30,702 nt of DNA from CAVQND01 sp964653485. Its GTDB lineage: Bacteria; Verrucomicrobiota; Verrucomicrobiia; Limisphaerales; UBA8199. Made by a program: the position numbers and the translations under genes. The stretch lies in the NCBI GenBank assembly GCA_964653485.1, contig CAZZFF010000077.1:1-30702 (forward strand), read 5' to 3'. This document shows, piece by piece, positions 23,809 through 30,702 of the stretch. The notes below the pieces were generated by a model that was given only the letters and a program-made list of their open reading frames with translations, did not search any database and was not told the origin of the DNA. Position 1 is the first letter of the stretch. Each line of letters starts with the position of its first letter.

Positions 23809-23838
23809 TCCAGATAACAATCGCTGCCTCAACCACTT

Positions 23839-26800
23839 ATGAAGTCCGTTTCCCCCCCGCCTTGCTCGACCTCCTCCTGCGCCTGCCACTCTCCCGAACA
23901 GACCTCCGCCCCCGGCTGGCCTCGCCGTGATTTCCTCAAACTCCTCGGCCTGGGCGCCACGACCGTGGCCTTTTCTCAATTGGACGCCATGGCCGGCCCT
24001 TTCACACGGCTGGACTTCGAGAAACTCGTCCCGGCGGACAAGAAACTGCGGCCCGAATGGCTCGCCTCCCTCACCGCCCGGGGCCAACGGACTGTCTATC
24101 GCGGCGCGGACCTCGAACGAATCGGAATGCCTATCGGCGGCCTTTGCGCCGGCCAGCTCTACTTGGGAGGCGACGGCAAACCGTGGCATTGGGACATCTT
24201 CAACCGGTACGTCGGCACCGGCGCCGACCATTACGCCAAGCCGATGACGCCCGCCTCGCCCTTCGACCACGGCTTCGTCCTCCGCGTCACGACAGCCGGC
24301 CAGACCCGCCAATGGCCCCTCGAACGCCCTCACTGGCGCGACATCTCCTTTGTCGGCGAATACCCCATCGCCTATGTCGAATATCGTGATGCCGATTGCC
24401 CCGCCGCCGTTAGCCTCGAAGCCTTCTCGCCCTTCATCCCGCTCAACACCGATGATTCCTCCCTCCCGGCCACCGTGCTCGAATACACCGTGAAAAACCA
24501 CGGCGACGCCGAGTTGGAAGTCGAACTGAGCGGTTGGCTTGAAAACCCGGTTTGCCTCTTCAGCAGCCAAACGCGCGATGGCCTCCATCGCAATCGACTC
24601 GTCCACGTCGGGCCGTCATCCTCTCTCCAACCAGCCCCTCCCGCCCCCCCGTTCCTGTTCCTGGAATGCGCCGCCCTGGATGCCCCCGAGCCGTCCCATG
24701 CCCCCAGACCCGACATCGTCTTTGCCGATTTCGAAGCCGACACCTATGGCGAATGGACCGTCACCGGCACCGCCTTCGGGGCCGGCCCAATCGAGATTTC
24801 AAAAACCCCGGATTACCAGGGCGACGTTGGCGGCAAGGGCAAGCGCGTCGTCAACAGTCACGCCTCCGCGCCCGGCAATAGCGTTACGGAAAAGGACGCC
24901 GCGACCGGCACTTTGACCAGCCCGCCTTTCACAATAGAACGCCACTACATCACGTTCCTCGTCGGCGGAGGCGCTCACCAAGGCAAGACCTGCATCAACC
25001 TCCTCATCGAGGACCAAGTCATGCTCAGTGCCACCGGCCAGGACAGCAACCGGATGCGCCCCGTGAGTTGGGATGTGCGCCGCTGGGCCGGCAAGACCGC
25101 GACCTTGCGGATTGTCGATCTGGAATCAGGCCCCTGGGGCAACATCGGCGTCGATGACATTACCTTCAGCGATGAACCCCGCGAACCCTTGGGTCCGTTG
25201 GCCCAGGAGGCCGATTTCGGCACGCTCGGCCTGGTCCTCCTTGACTTCCAGGCGGAAGACTTCGGCGCCACGGAAGTCGCGCCTCCCAGTCAGGCCGGTT
25301 CGCAGGAAAACGCTCGCGCTCCCCAGAAGGCCGCTCGCACTGCGCCCGAAACGCCGGCTTCAGACGGCAGCCCCCAGCGGAAGGACCTCGATACCCGGGA
25401 TGCCGCAGCCGGCCCGGCCCTCAAGCCTTTTGGCCAGAAGCTCGCCGGCTCTTTGACGCGCAAGATGAGGCTTGGCCCCGGCGCCTCCGCCAAAGCCACG
25501 TTCGTCCTCGCCTGGCATTTTCCCAGCCTCAAGCTCAACCGCCTCCCGCCGGGCCGATACTACGCCACGCGCTTCGGTTCCGCCCAAGCCGTCGCCCGGT
25601 ACGTCAGCGACAATTTCACCCGTCTGAGTTCCCAGACCCGGCTCTGGCACGACACCTGGTACGATTCCACCCTGCCCTACTGGTTCCTGGACCGCACCTT
25701 CCTCAACACCTCCATCCTCGCCACATCCACCTGCCATCGCTTTGCCGATGGCCGCTTCTACGGCTGGGAAGGCGTTGGCTGCTGCGAGGGCACCTGCGGC
25801 CACGTCTGGCAATACGCCCACGCCCTCGCCCACCTCTTTCCCGACCTCGAACGTCTCACACGAGAGAAGGTTGATTTCGGCCTCGCCCTTCAACCCGACG
25901 GCGAGATTTTTTTCCGCGGTGAGTTCAACAACTTCCCGGCCATTGATGCCCAGGCCGGCGCCGTCCTCCGCGCCCTGCGCGAACACCGGACCTCGGCCGA
26001 TGACGCGTTCCTCAAACGCAACTGGCCGGCGATCAAGAAAGCCACCCAGTGGCTCATCGCCAAGGACGGCGACGGCGACGGCCTCATCGAATCCAACCAG
26101 CACAATACTCTCGACACCGATTGGTTCGGGCCTGTCGCCTGGCTGAGCGGCCTGTACCTTGCCGCCCTGCTGGCCGCCGAAACCATGGCCCTCGAAGTGG
26201 ACGACAACGAATTCGCCGCCCGATGCCGGACTATCCTCGAAGCCGGACAGAAAAACATTGTCGCCCAACTCTTCGAGGGAGAATACTTCATCAACAAGCC
26301 GGACCCGAAGCACCTGGACGCGATTAATTCGGGCACCGGCTGCGAAATCGACCAAGTCTTCGGCCAGAGCTGGGCGTTTCAGGTCGGCCTGCCGCGCGTG
26401 CTCCCGGCCAGTCAGACACTCTCCGCCCTGAAGTCTCTCTGGCGCTATAACTTCACCCCGGACGTCGGACCCTACCGCGCGGCCTATAGGCCCGGCCGCT
26501 GGTACGCCATGCCGGGCGAGGCCGGGCTGTTGATGTGTACGTTTCCCCGCTCGGACTGGGACTACGCTCAAGCCAAAGGCAAAGGCCCGGATTGGGCCGC
26601 CGGCTATTTCAACGAGTGCATGAACGGGTTCGAGTATCAGGCCGCCGGCCACATGATCTGGGAGGGCCTCCTCACCGAGGGCCTCGCCGTCACCCGCGCC
26701 GTCCACGACCGTTACCACGCCTCCCGCCGCAACCCCTGGAACGAAGTCGAGTGCGGCGACCACTACGCCCGAAGCATGGCCAGCTACGGCATCTTCCTGG

Positions 26801-27171
26801 CCGCTTGCGGATTCGAGTACCACGGACCCAAAGGCCGCCTCGGGTTCGCCCCGCGCCTGGCCGCTGAGGACTTCAAAGCCGCCTTCACCACGGCCGAAGG
26901 ATGGGGAACCTATTCCCAGAAGGTCCGTATGTCCCCGCTCAACACCCCCCTCGCCGTCGAGGCTGGACTTTCCCTGAAATGGGGCAGACTGCGCCTCGCC
27001 GCCTTCACCCTCGCGTTGCCGGAGCAATTCCGTCCCGAGTCCGTCCGCGTCCAACTCGATGGGCGCCCCGTTCAAGCCAGTCACTCCCTCTCGAACAACC
27101 GCCTCACCCTGACTCTCTCTGACACCCTTGAACTCAACGCGAATCAGCAGCTTGCAATCCGCCTGGGCTGA
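23839..27171 (+). CDS. Tat-exported GH116 beta-glucosidase/glucosylceramidase-type enzyme with inserted domain
   Basis: The 1110-residue product starts with a Cys-rich segment, then a twin-arginine signal (PRRDFLKLLGLGATTVAFSQ), so it should be exported folded. Residues about 90-290 form the GBA2-type N-terminal sandwich (GMPIGGLCAGQLYLGGDGKP, WHWDIFNRY). Residues about 295-445 hold an inserted beta-sandwich resembling GH32 C-terminal modules (FADFEADTYGEW, GTLTSPPFTIERHYITFLVG, GNIGVDDITF), followed by an Ala/Pro-rich linker (about 478-530). The GH116 (alpha/alpha)6 catalytic domain follows: GWEGVGCCEGTCGHVWQYA (candidate nucleophile Glu644 or Glu650) and DGDGDGLIESNQHNTLDTDW (candidate acid/base Asp759 or Asp761). 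The family retains configuration and acts on beta-glucosides, beta-xylosides or glucosylceramide. It is about 200-300 residues longer than simple members because of the insert. Confidence 0.9.
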   Translation: MKSVSPPPCSTSSCACHSPEQTSAPGWPRRDFLKLLGLGATTVAFSQLDAMAGPFTRLDFEKLVPADKKLRPEWLASLTARGQRTVYRGADLERIGMPIGGLCAGQLYLGGDGKPWHWDIFNRYVGTGADHYAKPMTPASPFDHGFVLRVTTAGQTRQWPLERPHWRDISFVGEYPIAYVEYRDADCPAAVSLEAFSPFIPLNTDDSSLPATVLEYTVKNHGDAELEVELSGWLENPVCLFSSQTRDGLHRNRLVHVGPSSSLQPAPPAPPFLFLECAALDAPEPSHAPRPDIVFADFEADTYGEWTVTGTAFGAGPIEISKTPDYQGDVGGKGKRVVNSHASAPGNSVTEKDAATGTLTSPPFTIERHYITFLVGGGAHQGKTCINLLIEDQVMLSATGQDSNRMRPVSWDVRRWAGKTATLRIVDLESGPWGNIGVDDITFSDEPREPLGPLAQEADFGTLGLVLLDFQAEDFGATEVAPPSQAGSQENARAPQKAARTAPETPASDGSPQRKDLDTRDAAAGPALKPFGQKLAGSLTRKMRLGPGASAKATFVLAWHFPSLKLNRLPPGRYYATRFGSAQAVARYVSDNFTRLSSQTRLWHDTWYDSTLPYWFLDRTFLNTSILATSTCHRFADGRFYGWEGVGCCEGTCGHVWQYAHALAHLFPDLERLTREKVDFGLALQPDGEIFFRGEFNNFPAIDAQAGAVLRALREHRTSADDAFLKRNWPAIKKATQWLIAKDGDGDGLIESNQHNTLDTDWFGPVAWLSGLYLAALLAAETMALEVDDNEFAARCRTILEAGQKNIVAQLFEGEYFINKPDPKHLDAINSGTGCEIDQVFGQSWAFQVGLPRVLPASQTLSALKSLWRYNFTPDVGPYRAAYRPGRWYAMPGEAGLLMCTFPRSDWDYAQAKGKGPDWAAGYFNECMNGFEYQAAGHMIWEGLLTEGLAVTRAVHDRYHASRRNPWNEVECGDHYARSMASYGIFLAACGFEYHGPKGRLGFAPRLAAEDFKAAFTTAEGWGTYSQKVRMSPLNTPLAVEAGLSLKWGRLRLAAFTLALPEQFRPESVRVQLDGRPVQASHSLSNNRLTLTLSDTLELNANQQLAIRLG

Positions 27172-27209
27172 CCGCCCGCAGCCTGCGGAGGCATCTCAAA
27201 TAATGAAGC

Positions 27210-28928
27210 ATGAAGCATAAAACCTGCCCTGACCCCGCGCGGCCGCGGGAGTTTTCTTCCATCCGTTCTTTACGTCTCCTTCTCACCCTGGCGCTTGCCG
27301 GCGTCTGCTTCGCCCGGAGTGAGGCCGAAGACCGCTGGCAGGCGCGCTCAATGGTCATGACGACCTACGGCATCGTGGCTACCGAACACCCGATCGCCTC
27401 GCAAATCGGCGCCATGATCCTCGCCCATGGCGGCAACGCCATCGATGCCGCCGTCGCCGCCAACGCCGCACTGGGCGTGTTTGCGCCGATGGCCAACGGC
27501 ATCGGCGGCGACTTGTTCGCCATCGTCTATGAAGCCAAAACCGGAAGACTTTACGGCCTCAACGCGAGCGGCTGGACGCCTGCAGCCCTGACGCCGGAGT
27601 TCCTCAAGGGCAAAGGCATCGTCCAGATGCCGCAAACCGGAATTCACTCTGTGACCGTCCCCGGGGCGGTGGATGGGTGGACAAAACTCCTGGAACGATT
27701 TGGGCGAAAACGGCTTCCGGATGTGCTGGCCCCCGCCATCAGCTATGCCGAGCAGGGCTTCCCGGTCACGGAGATATTCTCGAGCTACTGGGTGGATTGC
27801 GAGCGGAAACTGCGGCAGGACCCCAACGCCGCCGCCACCTTCCTCCCGCAGGGCCGCGCCCCGCGCCCCGGAGAGCTCTTCCGCAACCCTGACCTGGCCT
27901 GGGCGTACAAACAACTGGCCGCTCATGGCCGGAAGGCCTTTTATGAAGGCCCAATTGCGACACGGATTCTCGCCTGCTCCAGAGCCCACGGCGGAACGAT
28001 GACCGCGGAGGACCTGGCCCGGTTCTCGAGTCGATGGGTCGAGCCGATTTCGACCACGTATCGCGGCTGGACCGTTTGGGAGTTGCCGCCCAACGGCCAG
28101 GGAATTGCCGCCCTCATCATGCTGAACCTGATGGAGAACTTCCCCCTCGCCCGGCTCGGCCCCGGCTCGGCCGACTCGCTCCATTTGATGATCGAGGCCA
28201 AGAAACTCGCTTACGCCGATCTGCTCCGTTACGTGTGCGACCCTGCCTTCAACCGTGTCCCCGTCGCGGGCCTGCTCTCAAAGGCTTACGCCCTCCAACG
28301 CGCAAGGCTCATTGACCCCGAGAAGGCCAGCGCCCAAGCCGACGCGGGCGAACCCCCTGCCGGCACCGATACCACCTATCTTTGCGTTGTGGATTCAGAC
28401 GGCAACATGGTCTCCTACATCCAGAGCAACTACAATTCGTTCGGTTCCGGCATTGTCCCCGAGGGGGCCGGCTTTGCCCTGCAAAATCGCGGCGCGCTCT
28501 TCAGCCTCGAACCCCAAAGCCCAAACCTGCTCGCCGGGCGAAAACGTCCCCTCCACACCATCATCCCCGCCTTCATGGCCAAAGACCATGTCCGCATCGC
28601 CTTCGGCATCATGGGCGGCTGGAACCAAGCTCAAGCCCATGCGCAATTCGTCTCCGACCTCGTGGACCACAATATGAATATTCAAGCCGCGCTTGAGGCC
28701 CCGCGCTTCACCAAACAGACCTTCGCCGGGTGCGATGTCCAGATCGAGGACCGCGTCCCCTCCGCCGTCCGGGCGCAGTTGGCCGCCAAGGGACATCAAA
28801 TCGAGGTGCGCGGCCCCTTCGCCAGCGCCGTCGGCGGCGGCCAGGCCGTCATGCGCGACTTCGCCGCCCGGGTCAACTACGGCGCCTCCGATCCACGGAA
28901 AGACGGCGCCGCCATACCCCAACCCTAG
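27210..28928 (+). CDS. ggt: Gamma-glutamyltransferase
   Basis: This 572-residue exported Ntn-hydrolase splits the gamma-glutamyl bond of glutathione and related peptides. A hydrophobic segment (LRLLLTLALAGVCFA, about residues 22-36) forms the signal. Family signatures are ATEHPIASQIGAMILAHGG, NAIDAAVAANAALGV, NGIGGDLFAIVY, SVTVPGAVDGW, and PPNGQGIAALIMLNLME. The autocatalytic cleavage site is GTDTTYLCVVDSDGN, with Thr388 as the expected new N-terminal nucleophile of the small subunit. RPLHTIIPAF and the terminal VGGGQAVM follow as in the family. It begins 38 bases after the GH116 gene and is probably co-transcribed. Linkage of a glutathione hydrolase to a glycosidase is unusual, and a role in peptidoglycan or amino-acid recovery is possible. 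Confidence 0.92.
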   Translation: MKHKTCPDPARPREFSSIRSLRLLLTLALAGVCFARSEAEDRWQARSMVMTTYGIVATEHPIASQIGAMILAHGGNAIDAAVAANAALGVFAPMANGIGGDLFAIVYEAKTGRLYGLNASGWTPAALTPEFLKGKGIVQMPQTGIHSVTVPGAVDGWTKLLERFGRKRLPDVLAPAISYAEQGFPVTEIFSSYWVDCERKLRQDPNAAATFLPQGRAPRPGELFRNPDLAWAYKQLAAHGRKAFYEGPIATRILACSRAHGGTMTAEDLARFSSRWVEPISTTYRGWTVWELPPNGQGIAALIMLNLMENFPLARLGPGSADSLHLMIEAKKLAYADLLRYVCDPAFNRVPVAGLLSKAYALQRARLIDPEKASAQADAGEPPAGTDTTYLCVVDSDGNMVSYIQSNYNSFGSGIVPEGAGFALQNRGALFSLEPQSPNLLAGRKRPLHTIIPAFMAKDHVRIAFGIMGGWNQAQAHAQFVSDLVDHNMNIQAALEAPRFTKQTFAGCDVQIEDRVPSAVRAQLAAKGHQIEVRGPFASAVGGGQAVMRDFAARVNYGASDPRKDGAAIPQP

Positions 28929-29011
28929 ACCTTCCGCGAGACGACGAATGGGTGGCGGTAGTCGCGGGTCAACAACAGGTTGGCTGCCCGGCTCCCTATG
29001 AACCGCTCCGT

Positions 29012-29995
29012 TCAAGGTTTAGCGTACTCGCGGTACTTTTGAGCCACTTTGGCCTCCTGCTCGTTGCCCTCGTGGAAATAAAACCGATAGCGAAATGTCA
29101 CGCTCTGGCCTGCGGGTATGGTCAGGTTGCCGGCGCTCTTATTGAAGCGAAGCCCCTCGAAATCATGCTGGCCGAACGGGTTGGCGGCGAAGAGCCCGTA
29201 GTCCCGAACGTGCCACCAAGTAGGGTGACGGGGATTGCCCGGGTGGTCGAAGATGGCCAGACCGACGGTTTTGCCCGCAACCGGTCCGTAATAGTCGCAC
29301 CAATCAGCGCGCTTGCCCCACGTGGCGTCGTCGCGGACACCGGCGCTGTTGACGATGTGGCCGTGTCCCACGGCTCCCTTGAGGCGCATGGTCTCGGCCA
29401 ACCGCACGGCCATGGTCCCTTCCTTCGTATCGCCCAGCGTCAGCGGGCCTTGGGAGGCAAAAAGGGTAATCTCGAAATCCATGATTCGTTCGGGGCGATT
29501 CTCCGGGTTGAAGAAGCGCAAGGTCCGTTCGTCGCGGCAAACAACGGTTCCATCGGCAGCCACCCAGTTGTTCCGAGAGCTGATGACGCCGGACTTGGCC
29601 CCGGACTTGATCTCGATGAAGCCGTCATGCACCGTCTTGCCGTAGTCCTTTTCCTCGGACCAAAAGTCCCGTCCGTTCACCGAGCCGTGGGCAAACCAGA
29701 GCGAGCGGTGATGCGGGTGGTCATGCGCCTCCTGGGGGGTGTCTTTCATGGGCCAATCCCGGGTCATGGCCAACTCGCCGGGGCCTAAGACCGGATAACA
29801 GTACGGGCGCGGGACATCCCGGAAGCGATATTCGGTGAAGAGTTGGCCGTTGAGTTCGACTCGCACGCGGTCGGCCAACTCGGTAATCTGAACGCCCTGG
29901 CTGGACGCCGGCGTGGCGCTGGTATCGGCGGCTTGGGCGGTGAAAAGACAGGCTACGGAGAGGCTGGCGCTTCCGATGAAGAGTTTAGTCAGCAT
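29012..29995 (-). CDS. Exported DUF6807 (PmoA-like) protein
   Basis: ATG 29995 precedes a signal peptide (LTKLFIGSASLSVACLFTAQ). An open extension up to 30073 has no such feature. The 327-residue product matches DUF6807, also called PmoA family protein: YRFRDVPRPYCYPVLGPGEL, MTRDWPMKDTPQEAHDHPHH, RSLWFAHGSVNGRDFW, GHGHIVNSAG and NPRHPTWWHVRDYGLFAANP. The His-rich DHPHH and conserved WHVRDYG suggest a metal- or ligand-binding sandwich fold. Members are abundant in Verrucomicrobiota and Planctomycetota and often sit near glycan genes. No activity is established, and the PmoA name does not imply methane oxidation. It converges on ggt with an 83-base gap and is divergent from pstS. Confidence 0.9.
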   Translation of the reverse strand: MLTKLFIGSASLSVACLFTAQAADTSATPASSQGVQITELADRVRVELNGQLFTEYRFRDVPRPYCYPVLGPGELAMTRDWPMKDTPQEAHDHPHHRSLWFAHGSVNGRDFWSEEKDYGKTVHDGFIEIKSGAKSGVISSRNNWVAADGTVVCRDERTLRFFNPENRPERIMDFEITLFASQGPLTLGDTKEGTMAVRLAETMRLKGAVGHGHIVNSAGVRDDATWGKRADWCDYYGPVAGKTVGLAIFDHPGNPRHPTWWHVRDYGLFAANPFGQHDFEGLRFNKSAGNLTIPAGQSVTFRYRFYFHEGNEQEAKVAQKYREYAKP

Positions 29996-30086
29996 GGTGT
30001 CGCCCACTCTGAGGAGCCGCCCGCCGAAGGTCAATTGCAAATTTGACCTCATTCCGGTATTCTCCGGACCCAAGGGCCGGCAGGGA

Positions 30087-30111
30087 CGCCGCGATTACGC
30101 GGCGTTTTCTT
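30087..30111 (+). terminator. Orphan Rho-independent terminator-like hairpin
   Basis: ACGCCGCG-ATTA-CGCGGCGT is a perfect 8-bp stem with a 4-base loop (30087-30106), followed by TTTCTT. The U-run is on the plus strand, but no plus-strand gene lies upstream within this divergent region. It may end a small or antisense transcript, or attenuate a long pstS leader. Confidence 0.6.
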
Positions 30112-30174
30112 CGTGGTTGTGCTGAAGGCGAGATGCGCCCAAGCTGCCCGGTCGCGAGGGTGGTCGCGCGCCCT

Positions 30175-30214
30175 TTGTCACCGAAGAGTAACAGAAGCGA
30201 CATCGTTTCGTAAC
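30175..30214 (+). promoter_or_regulatory. Candidate Pho box with four half-sites before pstS
   Basis: Four heptamers repeat at exact 11-bp steps: TTGTCAC (30175), GAGTAAC (30186), GCGACAT (30197) and TCGTAAC (30208). PhoB boxes in other bacteria are direct repeats of CTGTCAT/C-like heptamers at 11-bp spacing, and GTAAC variants are known. The site ends 86 bases before the pstS ATG. No good -10 hexamer was found after it. Confidence 0.45.
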
Positions 30215-30300
30215 ACTGGTGCCTGAGGCTCAAGAACGCATAGACAGTCAAGACAAATGACCGGTCAGAGAGTAAAGTCCCAATCGCCTGAACCTGAAAT

Positions 30301-30702
30301 ATGAGAAGCAGAACCTTCATTCTGTGTCTCTCAGGCTGGCTCTTGGCGGCCCAATGCGCCGCGCTGGGGCAGATGCTCATCAACGGGGCCGGGGCGACGT
30401 TCCCCTACCCACTCTACTCCAAGTGGTTCGACGAATATGCCAAAGTCGATCCGTCGGTGCGCTTTAACTACGCATCCATCGGCTCGGGCGGAGGGCAGAG
30501 ACAAATTCTGGAACAAACCGTGGACTTCGGCGCGTCCGACAGCCCGATGAGCGACGCAAACATGGCCAAGGCGCCGGGAAGAATCCTTCACATTCCCACC
30601 GTGGCCGGCGCGGTCGCCCTGACGTACAACCTGCCGGGCGTTCCGGCGCTGAAGCTCGATGGGCCTACGATTGCTGGGATCTTCCTGGGCAATATTACCA
30701 AA
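30301..30702 (+). CDS. pstS: Phosphate ABC transporter substrate-binding protein PstS (3' end outside window)
   Basis: The frame runs from ATG 30301 to the window edge, 134 codons. A signal peptide (RSRTFILCLSGWLLAAQCAA) leads into the mature PstS start: INGAGATFPYPLYSKWFDEY, FNYASIGSGGGQRQILEQTV, DFGASDSPMSD, then PTVAGAVALTYNLPGV and IAGIFLGNITK. These are the phosphate-binding GAGATFP and SGGG loops and the GASD segment of the family. The protein captures inorganic phosphate outside the inner membrane and delivers it to PstCAB. Those genes would be expected to the right of this window. The 305-base upstream gap holds a terminator-like hairpin and a candidate Pho box, in keeping with control by phosphate starvation. 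Confidence 0.95.
   Translation, partial: MRSRTFILCLSGWLLAAQCAALGQMLINGAGATFPYPLYSKWFDEYAKVDPSVRFNYASIGSGGGQRQILEQTVDFGASDSPMSDANMAKAPGRILHIPTVAGAVALTYNLPGVPALKLDGPTIAGIFLGNITK

Noticed and set aside
25360..27084. Minus-strand open frame of 574 codons inside the GH116 gene
   Set aside because: Shadow of the catalytic domain; no signal, motif or start context.
29012..29995. Methane monooxygenase subunit, from the PmoA family label
   Set aside because: The family is soluble and exported with no membrane segments beyond the signal; the name is historical.

Overview
The window is a GC-rich piece of a bacterial chromosome that I place in the Verrucomicrobiota (PVC superphylum), probably a Pedosphaera/Limisphaera-like lineage. 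The placement is an inference. It rests on the dense set of exported glycoside hydrolases, a TIGR03790 protein, DUF6807, long NHL-repeat proteins, few clear Shine-Dalgarno sites, and an AATCCGA heptamer repeat of a kind I associate with this group. No rRNA, tRNA, CRISPR array, insertion sequence or phage gene was found.

Layout. (1) 1-1198, minus: the 5' part of an exported GH95 alpha-L-fucosidase-type enzyme, cut by the window edge. (2) 1588-2937, plus: a decayed stretch in which the N-terminal half of a DUF1016 (YhcG-type) nuclease gene is joined in frame to the signal peptide of a five-bladed-propeller glycosidase that carries an in-frame TAG. (3) 2975-4021: a cupin and a free methionine-(R)-sulfoxide reductase. 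(4) 4060-6348: a two-domain exported protein, GH43-like propeller plus WbsX/GH99-like domain. (5) 6424-6791, minus: an antitoxin with a truncated ParE-type toxin. (6) 7099-12728: a sialidase-like BNR protein, a GH106 alpha-L-rhamnosidase and an alpha/beta hydrolase, nearly contiguous and probably one operon. (7) 13006-15168: class I fructose-bisphosphate aldolase and a SAM methyltransferase. (8) 15293-19466, minus: aldo/keto reductase, RNA 2',3'-cyclic phosphodiesterase and a 12-repeat NHL protein. (9) 19539-19735: an inverted pair of heptamer-repeat arrays. (10) 19766-22248, minus: a PhnP-like metallo-hydrolase overlapping a TIGR03790 gene by ATGA. (11) 22429-28928, plus: PQQ-type beta-propeller, a 36-codon relic, a Tat-exported GH116 with an inserted beta-sandwich domain, and a gamma-glutamyltransferase. 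(12) 29012-29995, minus: DUF6807. (13) 30301 to the edge, plus: pstS, with a candidate four-half-site Pho box.

How it works together. Regions 1, 4, 6 and 11 suggest outer-compartment breakdown of complex heteroglycans containing fucose, rhamnose, perhaps acidic sugars and beta-glucosides, by enzymes carrying Sec or Tat signals. Aldolase would serve central metabolism of the released sugars. No SusC/SusD pair, sulfatase or transporter is present, so this is not a classical polysaccharide utilisation locus.

I did not find a convincing new multi-gene system. The most unusual items are the permuted LamG order in the GH95 protein, the domain inserted in GH116, the GH43-like/WbsX fusion, and repeated in-frame deletion scars (DUF1016, propeller glycosidase, UroD-like relic, ParE-type toxin), which suggest gene erosion by short internal deletions.
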